DNA of 64,000 nt from Cocos nucifera. Its lineage: Eukaryota; Streptophyta; Magnoliopsida; Arecales; Arecaceae. The stretch spans positions 1,116,001 to 1,180,000 of the forward strand of contig QRFJ01000059.1 in the NCBI GenBank assembly GCA_006176705.1, written 5' to 3'. The notes under the pieces were generated by a model. That model did no database searches, was not told the DNA's origin, and was given only the letters and a program-made list of their open reading frames with translations. The translations under genes were made by a program, and so were the position numbers. Shown piece by piece: positions 35,189-46,033 of this stretch; position 1 is the stretch's first letter; each line of letters starts with the position of its first letter.

Positions 35189-36264
35189 TGTTGGAGATAA
35201 ACCCCACTCCTGTCGAAGTCCAGTCTGATGCTTAGCCTAATGCAACTGGTAATCATGGAAGAGCTTCGACCAGGAATTCTTCCTTCAGCGGCCGAACCCC
35301 TCCAGCAACTGAACTTCTTCAGTAGCCGAACTCCTCTAATGGTCGAATTTCTTTCAGACTTCAGCCGAACTACTCCCAAGCTTCTCCATCCGTCGGGCCC
35401 CTCCAATGGCCGAACTCCTTCTGAACTTCTCCTTTAGTCGGATTCCTCCATGAGCCAAACTTTTTCCAAATTTTTTCTTTAGTCTGATTCCTCCAGGAGC
35501 CAAACTCCTTCCAGATTTTTTCTTCGATCAGATTCCTCCAAGAGCCAAACTTCTTCTAAACTTTTTCTTCAGTCAAGTTCCTCTAGGAGCCAAACTTCTT
35601 TCAGACTTCTCCTTCAGTCAAATTCCTCCAATAGTAGAACTCCTTTCCAATTTCTTCTTCAATCAGATTCCTCTGAGAGCTAAACTCCTTCTGGACTTCT
35701 CCTTCAATCAAATTCCTTCAGGAGCCAAACTTCTTTCGAACTTCTCCTTTAATCAAGTTTCTTCAGTAGCTGAACTTCTTTCAGATTTTTCATTCAATCG
35801 GATTCCTCTAGGACTTCTTACGGACTTCTCCTTCAGTCAGATTTCGAACGCCTACTTTCTTCGAGTGGTTACGACTATCATTTATCAATCTACTATAGGC
35901 AGCCCCACTATCGGATGGTTATGACTATTATTATCAGTCTATTACGAGCGAAATCTTTCTCCATGATAAATTTCACGTAGCCTAGAGCGGCCCACTACCG
36001 GATGGTTACAACAAGCTCTATCTATAAAAAGAGATCCTCCAGATATATTTTTGCTAAGCTCTCTTTTTCTTCCCAAAACTCTATCAAATTCATACCCGAG
36101 CACTCCATTTTTATTGGCCAAAAGAGCTGACTTGATCGTCGGAGGGTCCTGCTGGACCCACCACCACCAACTTCGGATGAAATTTTATTTTGCAGGTCAT
36201 CGATGGTGACCTCTTCTTTCTCAGCTCCAGCTTAATTTGGCGTCAACCAAATTCTACACCAATA
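35189..36264 (+). repeat. Element G 3' LTR
   Basis: 1076 bp from TGTTGGAGATAAACC to TTCTACACCAATA (terminal CA changed to TA). It has about two more 45-bp units than the 5' LTR, which accounts for nearly all of the 98-bp length difference. Confidence 0.88.
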
Positions 36265-36269
36265 GGATC
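36265..36269. repeat. Target-site duplication of element G, right copy (ggatc)
   Basis: Pairs with gggtc at 31668-31672; one G-to-A difference. Confidence 0.75.
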
Positions 36270-37238
36270 CTTAGCTTGTTGCTCTTGTGAGATTTTTTTC
36301 TCAAGCTTGTTCTGCTTTTCAATGCCACCATCTTGAATAAACTATTTTTCAAGAAAGATAAGATGCCGACTCACAATCATATTGTGATCTTCTAGAACAT
36401 AGAAATAATATCCTAATGATTCTTTAGGATATCCTATGAATCGAGCTCTAAAGGATCTATAGTCTAACTTATCCGTTTGTTGTCTTTTGATATGAGCCGA
36501 ACAATCCCAAATTCTGAGATGACTTAGACTTGATTTCTTATCATATCATATCTCATACGATGTGGTAGGAACAGTTTTAGAGGAAACCCTATTTAGTAAA
36601 TATATAGTAGTTAACAGACTATGTTCCCATAGAAAATTAGGAAGGTCTGTAAAGCTCATCATAGATTGGACCATATCTAATAGGGTCTGATTTTTTCATT
36701 CTAAAATCTCATTGCGTTGAGGTATTTCAGGTGGAGTCCATTCAGAGACTATGCCATTTTGCTTGAGATAGTCTAAAAATTTTTGACTAAGGTATTCACC
36801 TCCTTGATCTGATCGAAGAACCTTAGTGAATTTTTTAGTTTGCTTTTCAACTTCATGTCTAAATTTTTTAAACTTTTCAAAAGCTTCAGACTTGTATCTC
36901 ATAAGATATATATACCCATATCGAGATAAATCATTGGTGAAGGTTATGAAGTAGTCAAAGTTGTCTCTAGCTGGCACATCAAGTGGGCCGCACACATCAG
37001 TATGTACTAGGGCAAGTACTTCCATGGCCCTTTATCCATATCCTACAAAAGGAAGCTTAGTCATTTTGCCATAAAGATATGATTCACAAATTGGATATGA
37101 CTCGAAAGTCAACGAACTCAATAGCCTAATTTTCTTCAATTTGTTAATCCTATCTTCTGCTATATGACCTAGCCTTATGTGCCATAGATACCTATCATTT
37201 GGACTATCCCTGGATCGTTTTGATCTTACGGCATTCAT
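36270..37238 (-). pseudogene. pol: Element F integrase with pre-integrase region (broken)
   Basis: Minus strand. 37238-37032 encodes the zinc-binding GAG-pre-integrase part (YLWHIRLGHIAEDRINKL, then SYPICESYLYGKMTK). 37025-36696 holds the rve core, with Asp in LVHTDVCGP, NDLSRYGYIYLM, Asp in LRSDQGGEYL and Glu in the altered NEILE segment just before a stop. 36300-36600 is the C-terminal part. Apart from stops the catalytic triad is readable. It belongs with the RT at 30420-31672 across element G. Confidence 0.88.
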
Positions 37239-37560
37239 ATTTTGCTCGATATTAAAGATAGATACATCGATATGTAACTAGTAGAGATCGTTAATAAGAA
37301 AATCACTTATAATTTTTTTTCTTTCATAAAGAATATTATAATGGTCCTTAAAAAAACTAATTACATAGCCTTCTTGTGCTAAACATGAAATAGAAATCAA
37401 ATTTCTGCTTGTAGCAGGCACATAATAATAATCCCTAAGTACTAAATCTAAACCAGATGGTAGTCAAAGAGGATAGGTTCCCATAGCCACAACAGCAACC
37501 CTTGCTCCATTTTCGACGTGTAGGACATCTCACCATCCCTCAGCCTCCTGCTATCCTCAA
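37239..37560 (-). pseudogene. pol: Element F protease (broken)
   Basis: The minus strand, collinear with H 42901-43260, covers the protease and the SRNLISISCLAQEG-type stretch before the pre-integrase domain. Frames are broken by stops and substitutions. The active-site region lies near 37610 on the same strand by comparison with H; I could not read a clean D-S-G. Confidence 0.65.
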
Positions 37561-37895
37561 GATCCTATATAGAAGTGCACAAATAAGCACTAAAATCAAA
37601 GTCAAGCATCCAACTGGATGCAGAAGAAACCGTAAGGCTAGATTCAATAATGAGCATATCTTCGAAGGACCTATCTCCTTCTTATTCTTTAGGATGATCA
37701 GGTATGTAGGACAGTTCAACTTCTAATGGCCGTTAGTATTATAATGAAAATACTTTTCTTTATCAGCAGCTTTCTTTTTCAATTCTATCTTCTTTTTCTT
37801 TCCACCTTCCACCTTCTATTTTTTTACAGACTTCTTCTTTCTAAAAAACATTTTCTTGGAAGAAGTCTACTCCATAGCAAGTACTGAGCCTTTAG
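37561..37895 (-). pseudogene. gag: Element F gag, C-terminal part (broken)
   Basis: The minus strand encodes the Lys-rich linker and zinc knuckle. The knuckle complementary to about 37695-37745 reads YFHYNTNGH-stop-KLNC: both leading Cys are Tyr (G-to-A). It is cut at 37895 by element H; the N-terminal part resumes at 48320. Confidence 0.78.
37891..37895. repeat. Target-site duplication of element H, left copy (tttag)
   Basis: Identical to 48320-48324. Confidence 0.92.
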
Positions 37896-40168
37896 TGAAG
37901 GGAAATTCTGATTTTCCGATCCAGGTTCGTCCAGATCTGATTAGATCAAGAGATATATTTCAAAAATTTTCTCTTAATCTCAATCAGATCTTGATATATT
38001 TCAGATCTGATTCTTATTATTTTAATAAATAAAATAAAATAAGATAAATTAAATCAAATTTAATTTACCTGATTTGGGTAATCCTATTACCCTGTAGATG
38101 ATCCTGATTGCAGCGAAAGGTTCTGGATCTAGCCACGCAAGCGCCTGGCCTCTACCGGTATCCACTCGGGTTGGATCTGGAGATCCTCTTCTTCTCTATC
38201 ACACCTCCAAAAATCAGATCTGGATCTGATCTGGAGGATCTTCAAAACTCTTTTGAAGATCTGCAGTCGTCCTTTTGCAGCAGCGCAGCCTTCTTGCTTT
38301 TGATCGCCTTTCCTTTGATCTGAATCGCACCAACCTAAGTCCAAAACTCTTTTGGACGTGGAGAGCAAGGGGAGAAGAGACTATGGCATGGAGAAGGAGG
38401 GGAGAGGCAGCCTTGGGGCGTGTCTAATTGCATTTGCAATTAGGGTTGGGCGCAGGGTCTTATTTATAGACCTCTTGTGATCCAACTCCTCTTCCTCTCA
38501 ACCAATCACAACCCTTTGTGAAATCAGATCTAAATCTGATTGGTTGGAATAGAGACCCCTGGATTCCTCCTTAGAGGGTGCCTAAGACCAGTCAAAGTTG
38601 GATTCTTAGTAGAACTCTGAATTGGAATCCAAAAAGGGAGATGGAGTCCTTGTCCAACAAGGACTCCTAGGCGCCTCCTACTTGGGCTCACGCCACCCTT
38701 GGCGTGCGCCCTTCTCCTTGCCAGGTTCTGGCAGGGGGACAGGCCCCCACCAGCTCTCCAATAGGTGCATGACTTGTGGTCAAAAGTCAAAGGGTCAATG
38801 GTCAACGTTTGACCAGTCAAAGGTAGACTTTTGACCAAAGTCAAAGAACAAGAAATGGCAGGTGACCAAAAATGGCAGGTAATGTCTTACAAATAAGACA
38901 ACCTTTTCTGACTTGGACAACCTCCAGTCAGACCATATGAAGGCCTCTGATTGAGCACAAACTCCTTTGGCTCAGTTAGGACAACTTATTTATGATAGTA
39001 AAAGAAGAACGTTAGGTTCAATCGAGTGCTAGCACGATTTCCTTGAACCTAATTGAATCTCATTCAGATCAATTGAACTAGATCAGTTCAATTGATGATC
39101 ACCAGATTCAAACCCTTGTTTGTGTGACCCAGTTAGGTTCAGTTCTGTATGGTAATGGGATATGTCATGATCTCTATCATCGACATCATCGAAACTCCTT
39201 TCGATGGATCAGAACTCTTCTGATTCGAACAGCTAGAATGATCGATCATCTAAATCATTCTAATTGCTCCCAAAATCCACCAGTGACACCTAGCAGTATA
39301 TGGTGGCAACCCATCAGAGCTGAATGCGAACCTCTTGGTGCAGCTACCTGTGTGATTAAGTTCTTCTATCTTGAGCCCCGATCAGATTAGGGTTAAGGTG
39401 AACTCGTCAAACCCTAGTCTCTGTCATATGATGTAATCATTCGATTCGAGTCCAATGTGAAAATCTAAATAGAAACTCTTTCTATTATTTCACTCTACCA
39501 TGGCCATGGACTTCTGGACTTGATTCTCATGATCATCATAGGGCTGCTCCTCTACCACCGAGGTAGATAGATTCCATCTTGATGCAATCCAGTTCCTACA
39601 ATGAACATGTCATAGCCAACATACACCTCAGGGTTCCATATGGCTAGGAGACCGAGTAATGGTGTAGTCAAACTATAACACCCTCAAGGTGAACTGCCGA
39701 TGCATCTCAGGTCAAAGAACCAGACACACTACTGCAGCATCGAGTCAGTCATTGACGAGAAGGTAGACTTCCCTAATGACTACTCGAGGTGGTCACGCTC
39801 AGTGCCCTCGTTCTCTAACGAGTACCTGTACTCTCGCTCCGGTGTCTCCACACCGTAGACTCAAGACTCATCTACTAAAGAGAAGCGATTGTACACCAAC
39901 CTTCCGGATCAATCACCATCCTCGTGATGATCCTATGGTCGGGAGCATTTTATGAGTTAATAATGATTATTCATGTCTTAAATTTTCAACTCTTGAAAAT
40001 ATGAATTATCATTACCATTAACTCAAAGGATGTATCACAGACACTAAATACACATATGTGATAGAAAATAACCCATTTTATTGATTATAGTCAAAATTAT
40101 AATTTTGCCCCTAGAAGTGTATTACAAGTGTCAGCCAATTCTGGCTTCTAGGGCACATATATCTAACA
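37896..40168 (-). repeat. Element H 3' LTR
   Basis: 2273 bp from TGAAGGGAAATTCTG to ATATATCTAACA. Almost identical to 46034-48319; visible differences are few substitutions and single-base indels in short homopolymers. An 88-codon open frame appears identically in both LTRs and is not a gene. Confidence 0.93.
38461..38468 (-). promoter_or_regulatory. TATA box of H 3' LTR
   Basis: The minus strand reads TCTATAAATAAGACCC. The palindrome at 38522-38541 lies 53 bp upstream. Confidence 0.65.
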
Positions 40169-40180
40169 ATCTCCCACTTG
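40169..40180 (-). other. Element H polypurine tract
   Basis: The minus strand reads CAAGTGGGAGAT directly before the LTR start TGTTAGATATATG. Intact copia tract. Confidence 0.88.
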
Positions 40181-40182
40181 TC

Positions 40183-40650
40183 CTAAAGCCAATTGGCTAC
40201 AAGTCTAAGTCCCATCTTCTCAAGGTGGGCTTCGATCTTCTGCTTGGCCCAACGGCTTTGTAAGTGGGTCTGCCACATTATCTGCGGAGTTGACTCTCTT
40301 GACCTCGACGTAACCTTTCTCAAGGTAATCGCGGATGAGGTGGTATCGCCGCTCAATGTGCTTGGACTTCTGGTGAGACCTCGGCTCCTTAGCAAGGGCT
40401 ATGGCGCCATTGTTGTCGCAGTAAAGAGGAATGGCATCTGATGGCATTACTCCAATTTCTGCAGCAAACTTCTTGTACCAGAATGCTTCCTTTGCAGCCT
40501 CTGATGCAGCTATATATTCTGCTTCCATGGTGGAATCTGCTATCACAGTTTGCTTGGAACTCTTCCAGCTGACAGCACCACCATTGCACACAAACAGACT
40601 TTCCAGATGTCGACTTTCGATCATCTATATCAGGACATGAAATCCGAGTC
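40183..40650 (-). pseudogene. pol: Element H RNase H (nearly intact)
   Basis: Open 40624-40220 on the minus strand. Blocks: WKSSKQTVIADSTMEAEYIA with the catalytic Glu, YCDNNGAIALAKEPRSHQ with the catalytic Asp, RYHLIRDYLEKGYVEV and DNVADPLTKPLG. The natural stop is at 40183-40185, reached after a frame change near 40230. A stop or shift near 40630 separates it from RT. It is the best preserved RNase H in the window. Confidence 0.92.
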
Positions 40651-41910
40651 TGTGTATCCTTGAACTTGGAGTTCTCCATTACCAAAGACCAACATCATAT
40701 CCTTAGTTCTTCTCAAGTACTTAAGGATACATTTCACAGAAGTCCAGTGTTCTTCACCTGGATTTGACTGATATCTGCTTGTGACACTCACAGCATGGGC
40801 TATATCAGGTCGTGTACATAGCATGGCATACATGAGGCTCCCTATTGCAGAAGCATAAGGGATCTTGCTCATGCGTTCTATTTCCTCAGGTGTGCTGGGG
40901 CACATCTTCTTGGAAAGATGAATACCATGTCTGAAGGGTATTAATCCCCTCTTAGAGTTTTCCATACTAAACCTCTTTAGTACTTCCTCTATGTACATCT
41001 TCTGTGAAAGTCCTAGCATCCTATTCGGTCTATCCCTATAGACCTTAATTCCTAGAATAAAGGATGCTTCACCTAGGTCTTTCATGGAGAATTCCTTGGA
41101 CAACCATAATTTGACTGATTGTCAACATGGAATATCATTCCCAATAAGGAGGATGTCATCCACGTACAATACGAGGAAGACAACAGCGCTCCCACTGACC
41201 TTTTTTTGAAAACACATGGTTCCTCTTCATTTTTGATGAAACCAAACTTTTTGATCACATCATTGAAACGAGTGTTCCAGCTCCGAGATGCTTGCTTAAG
41301 TCCATATATGGACCTTTGCAGCTTGCAAACCTTGTGATCAGTATCACTGGATGTGAAACCTAGCGGCTGTTCCATATAGATATCTTCCTCAAGATATTCC
41401 ATTTAGGAATGCCGTTTTCACGTCCATTTGCCATATTTCATAATCGAAATAGGCTGCAACAGCAAGCAATGTGCGGATGGATTTTAGCATAGCTACCGGG
41501 GAAAAGGTATCCTGATAGTCAATGCCTTCGCGTTGACTATAACCTTTTGCCACCAGTCTAGCCTTGAATGTCTCCACATTCCCATCTGCACCAATCTTTC
41601 TCTTGAAGATCCATTTACACCCAATAGGTACTATACCTTCTGGTGGATCTACCAAGGTCCAGACTTGGTTTGAGTGCATCGAGTCAATTTCTGACTGCAT
41701 TGCCTCTAGCCATTTCTCGGAGTCGATATCTGATATCGCCTCGTTGTAGGTTTTGGGATCATCACCATGAGCACCATTACCTACGAGGAACATTTTCTCT
41801 ACTTCCTCTGAAATAATACCTAAGTATCTCTCAGGGGGACGGAAAACTCTTTCCGATCTACGAGGTGGAGGAGGTAGTGTTCTTATTGGCTCAACCTGAT
41901 TTGGTTCCAA
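40630..41910 (-). pseudogene. pol: Element H reverse transcriptase (catalytic site intact, frameshifted)
   Basis: Three minus-strand stretches: 41910-41389 (linker, WTLVDPPEGIVPIGCKWIFK, the DVKTAFLNG catalytic Asp), 41402-41082 (YLEEDIYMEQPLGFTSSD, CKLQRSIYGLKQASRSWN) and 41103-40630 (thumb, KDLGEASFILGIKVYRDR). YVDD is intact at 41155-41166. The breaks are single-base insertions at about 41397 (ATATTCC against TATCC in F), in the T run near 41205, and near 41118. The first ATG at 41910 is internal to the polyprotein, not a real start. Confidence 0.93.
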
Positions 41911-42900
41911 TTGGTCCTTAGCTCGTTCTACTTGTGAGACTTTCTCATCAAGCTTAATCTGCTTTCCAATGCCGCTATCTTGAATAAACTATTTTTCAAG
42001 AAATATGGCATGTCGACTCACAATCACATTGTGGTCTTCTGGAATGTAGAAATAGTATCCTAATGACTCTTTAGGATATCCTATGAATCGAGCTCTAAAG
42101 GACCTAAACTCTAACTTGTCCGCTTGTTGTCTTTTGACATGAGCCGGACAACCCCAAATTCTGAGATGACTCAGACTTGGTTTCTTACCGTGCCATATCT
42201 CATACGGTGTGGTAGGAACGGTTTTAGAGGAAACCCTATTCAGTAGATAGATTGAAGTTAACAATGAGTGTCCCCAAAGGAAAATCAGGAAGGTCTGTGA
42301 AGCTCATCATGGATCGAACCATATCCAATAGAGTCCGATTTCTCCATTCTGAAACCCCGTTGAGTTGAGGTGTTCCTGGTGGAGTCCATTGAGAGACTAT
42401 GCCATTTTTCCTTAAGATAGTCTAGGAATTCCCGGCTAAGGTATTCACCTCCTCGATCTGATCGAAGAACCTTAATGGGTTTTTCTAGTTTGTTTTTCTA
42501 CTTCATGTCTGAATTCTTTGAACTTTTCAAAAGCTTCAGACTTGTGTCTCATAAGATACACATACCCATACCTAGATAGATCATCGGTAAAGATAATGAA
42601 GTAGACAAAATTGCCTCTAGCCGGCACATCAAATGGGCCGCACACATCAGTATGTACTAGGGCAAGGAGATCTGTGGCCCTTTCCCCATGTCCAACAAAA
42701 GGGAGTTTAGTCATTTTGCCTTGAAGACAAGATTCACAAGTTGGATATGACTCGGAAGTCAATGGACTCAATAGCCCATTTTTCTCCAATTTGTTGATCC
42801 TATCTTCTGCTATATGACCTAATCTCAGGTGCCATAGATATCTATCATTTGGACTATCCCTAGGTCGTTTGGCATTCATATTTTGCTCGATAGTTAAAAT
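41911..42900 (-). pseudogene. pol: Element H integrase (catalytic triad readable, frameshifted)
   Basis: The minus strand encodes the HHCC pre-integrase zinc region (WHLRLGHIAEDRINKL, then TCESCLQGKMTK), the first Asp in LVHTDVCGP, TDDLSRYGYVYLM, the second Asp in LRSDRGGEYL near 42455, the Glu in GVSEWRNRTLLDM near 42330, and the C-terminal TPYEIWHGKKPSLSHLRIWGCP (42264-41989). Frameshifts sit near 42470, 42410 (run of T) and 42285. Otherwise few lesions. It would insert the cDNA into host DNA. Confidence 0.92.
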
Positions 42901-43260
42901 AGGTACATCAATATGTAGCTGATAAAGACCATTAATAAGGAAACCATTTGCAATTTTATTTCTTTCATAAAGAATGTTACAATGGTCCTTAAAGAAGGTA
43001 ATCACATAGCCTTCTTGTGCTAAGCATGAAACAGAAATCAAATTCCTGCTAGCTGCAGGCACATAATAACAGTCTTTCAAAACTAAGTCTAAACCAGATG
43101 GTAATCGAAGAGGGTATGTTTCCATGGCTACTGCAGCAACTCTTGCTCCATTTTCCGAATGCGTAGGATCATGTCTCCATCCCTCAGCCTCCTGCTATCC
43201 TCAAGACCCTGCATAAAGTGCACAGATGAGCACTAGAACCAGAGTCAAGCACCCAACTGG
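42901..43260 (-). pseudogene. pol: Element H aspartic protease
   Basis: The minus strand encodes SSWVLDSGSSAHLC with an intact D-S-G-S motif near 43235-43250. A stop (GGW-type to GG-stop) follows about 20 residues later. Then 43125 onward is open: LPSGLDLVLKDCYYVPAASR NLISVSCLAQEG, leading into the integrase. It would cut the polyprotein. Confidence 0.85.
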
Positions 43261-44153
43261 ATGCAGAAGAAACCGTAAGGTTAGACTCAATAACGAGCAT
43301 ACCTCCAGAAGGACCTTCCCTTCTTGTTCTTCAGGGTGGCCAGGTAAGTAGGGCAGTTCCGCTTCCAGTGGCCATCGCTGTTGCAATGGAAAATACTTTC
43401 CTTTGACAGTCGGCCTTTCTTCTTCGGCTCTGCCTTCTTCTTTCTTTCCATCCTTCCATCTTTTGCTTTTTCCACAGACTTCTTTTTCTTTCCATAAGAC
43501 TTTCTTTTGGAAAGAAGTCCGTTATTTCCATAGCAAGAACTGAGCCTTTAGAACCTTTCATAGAAAGCTCAGTAGGTAACCAGCATATTCATTAAGCTTC
43601 GGCCAAGGAATTCTGAAGTTTATGCATGTGGTAATTCATGATGAATTGCCCATATGCATCAGTCAAGGATTGCAGAATAATATCGTTCTGCAGATCCAAG
43701 TCTAACTTCACACCGAGCTTCTCAAGCTCTTTCCAAGTCCTTGATCATCATCAGATAGTGATCTTGGACTGAACTGCCCATCACGCATCTTAGCCTTAAA
43801 AAGTCATTTCGTGACTTGATATTTGGCTGCGCGACTCTGTTCACCAAACATCTCCTGCAGGTGAGCCAACATTTGGCGAGCAGTCCCGATATCTTCATGT
43901 TGGCGCTGGAGCTCATCAGACATCGAGCCCAACATGTAGTATCTGGCCTTATTATCTTCGTCAATCCATTTTTCCAGAGACGCTCTCTGTTCAACAGATG
44001 GACGGGCTGGTAATGTGGGAGGGTCCTGGTCCAAAACATGTGTTAACTTCTCGAACCCAAAATAATTTTGTAGTTCCTGAGCCAATCTTTATAATTGGGT
44101 CCAGTCAGTCTATGTGTGTCTAGGATACGTGCCAGTGGGTTGGACGCAGACAT
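43261..44153 (-). pseudogene. gag: Element H gag (frameshifted)
   Basis: The start is the ATG complementary to 44151-44153 (MSASNPLARILDTHRLTGPN), matching F's gag start at 48916. The UBN2-type core is open at 44085-43804 (RASLEKWIDEDNKARYYMLG, DELQRQHEDI, HLQEMFGEQSRAAKYQ). A single-base shift lies near 44050 and another after 43800. The C-terminal part is Lys-rich. The zinc knuckle at about 43370-43395 reads FHCNSDGHWKRNC with the first Cys as Tyr and a one-base shift beside it. F shares that Cys loss. Confidence 0.9.
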
Positions 44154-44387
44154 TTTTCCTATAGAGAGTCAAAGATTCTAGTTAGATACTGTAATTATGA
44201 CTTGACCAATTTGTTTAGGGATTTTATTTTTAAACAAATTAGCTCCCACTATTTTCTCGGATCCCTACACTCCCTCTGTAGAGATGCGAAAATCTCTACG
44301 ATTGATGATTTCTAGTGGGTGGTGCGGTCTCACCAACTGACTCATCACCTCACCTAACAGTTATTGGTGATGGGTTAGCCAATGAGT

Positions 44388-44402
44388 GAACAACTCTTGT
44401 TC
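44388..44402 (-). promoter_or_regulatory. Leader hairpin 1, element H (GAACAA stem)
   Basis: RNA strand GAACAAGAGTTGTTC: a 6-bp stem with loop GAG, about 235 bases upstream of the gag start. F and K versions keep pairing with different bases. Confidence 0.55.
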
Positions 44403-45365
44403 AATGATTCTCTAATCATGGTGCACCCAAACTTGGTCTCTAATTCATGAATCTCACCGTATCCGGAATATTGATCCACTCCTTAGTTAAGTCAGACCCA
44501 CCATTTGCATAGACTGGATTCCTAATTGAGTCTCTCACCGTATCCGGAATATTGAGCCCAACTCATCCTCCAGCCCATAGCATCCAATGCCTAATAGACA
44601 TGGTTGCATCTTCTCGGTGCAACTGAGCCACTGTATCCAGCCGAGAACAATCAACCCCGGAAAGGGCCCGCACATCTACAATGGTGGAAGACCTCAGACT
44701 TAATCTTTTCTTAGGGAGAATTGATTCAGGTCTCATTAAACTAGACTTGGCTTAGTCATAACAATTATGACTAACCTAGTGGCATGGGTTAGCTCGGATT
44801 ATTGACCACCTCAGATCAGAACTGTGTCAACAGATATGGCCAGGTAAGTGAGATCCGGTGGAAGGAATATGCCATTAACTCGTACAAGAATGCATTCAGG
44901 TCGAGTAGCTTCCAATTAAAAACCAGTCGGTCGTATGTGCCAAACTTACCTTAGACACCAAATTGTTGAGTCAGAACCAATTGGGTTAGCCTACAATCCA
45001 GACTCTAACCTCTGAGCCTAATTAGGTCTTGCTTGATCGTGACTCGATCTTGACCCAGACTTAATCCTATTAGGCTGGTCAATTTAAGCATTGTTGATCC
45101 CATCTAACCAACTCTTGATTCGGTTTGATCAACCGCTTAGACCTAATTGAGCTACCCAAGCCCGAACCCAGTATTATGAATATGTCTTAGATCTGAAAAT
45201 TCTTCAATTTTAGACCTAATTAATATTCCATAATCTTAATTCTTAATTAAGTAGGGTTCATAAATAAAATATGCACAATAAATCCTAGGGTTTCAGGATC
45301 TAGGGTTTTGCAGAAAGTAAGTTTTGGATTTCTGATTAAGGATGAACACGCAGCACCCCTACACA

Positions 45366-45426
45366 TCATAAGAACACCCCATCGAATGGAAGGAGAGGGC
45401 CTTTAAACCCTTCTTCGTTCTTATGA
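45366..45426 (-). promoter_or_regulatory. Leader hairpin 2, element H (CATAAGAAC stem)
   Basis: Arms TCATAAGAAC (45366-45375) and GTTCTTATGA (45417-45426) pair perfectly over 10 bp. The 41-base loop includes CCATCGAATGG, itself a 4-bp stem. Likely packaging or dimerisation element, by inference. Confidence 0.65.
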
Positions 45427-46017
45427 CCGGACGGCCAAGAGGAACGCCTTAATCAGGAACATGCAATACTACAAAATAGTTTTAGATCTATATCATATAT
45501 CTCATATATAAATTAGATCTAATCATGGCATATTTTGCATACATCTCATGTATCAAATCATGCATGTTTTTAGATCTAAATTATCTCATAATAATCTAAA
45601 AAATTAGATTTAAATTGATCTAATCAAAATAAATTCTAATCTAGATAATTATGTAGAACTATTCTACAACTAGTCTAGACATGCATCAATCATATCTCAT
45701 ATGATATTTAAAATTAAATAATTTTTATTTACTATTTTTTAGATGTTATTATAACACTTATAATATCAAAAAATAGTAAATAAATAGATCTAAAATATGA
45801 TTTAATCAGAATTAAATTAAAAGATCATGCAAGACTATTCTATAGAACTATTCTATTCTAGAACTAGTCATGCATATCTTTCATAATCTTAGATCCAAAT
45901 CATTTAATTTTAATTTTTTCTGATTTCAGATCTGATCACATCTCATGTGACATCTAAAATCACTTTATTTTCTAATTAAAATAAATTTAAAATCAGATCT
46001 AAATAATTTTAGAACCA

Positions 46018-46033
46018 TGGCTCTGATACCAGT
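46018..46033 (-). other. Element H primer-binding site
   Basis: The minus strand reads ACTGGTATCAGAGCCA, next to the LTR end. Initiator Met-tRNA type. Confidence 0.94.

Larger units (their letters stand above)
31673..36264 (+). mobile_element. Element G: gag-only Ty3/gypsy (Tat-like) retrotransposon inserted in F
   Basis: Plus-strand element with 5' LTR 31673-32650, PBS, gag, a minisatellite and 3' LTR 35189-36264. The internal region is only 2.5 kb and has no protease, RT, RNase H or integrase. The gag type and the GATTGGCGCTAGAAGG primer site place it with plant gypsy elements, not copia. It must have depended on a full relative for copying. Confidence 0.87.
44154..46017 (-). other. Element H untranslated leader
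   Basis: About 1.86 kb between PBS and gag, no gene. It contains two small inverted repeats that F and K keep (44388-44402 and 45366-45426). Collinear with 48917-50779 and 57861-59548. Confidence 0.75.

Noticed and set aside
39124..39390. An 88-codon frame identical to one at 47275-47541
   Set aside because: The identity reflects the near-identical LTRs of element H. The frame lies upstream of the LTR promoter on the opposite strand and is not kept in F or K.
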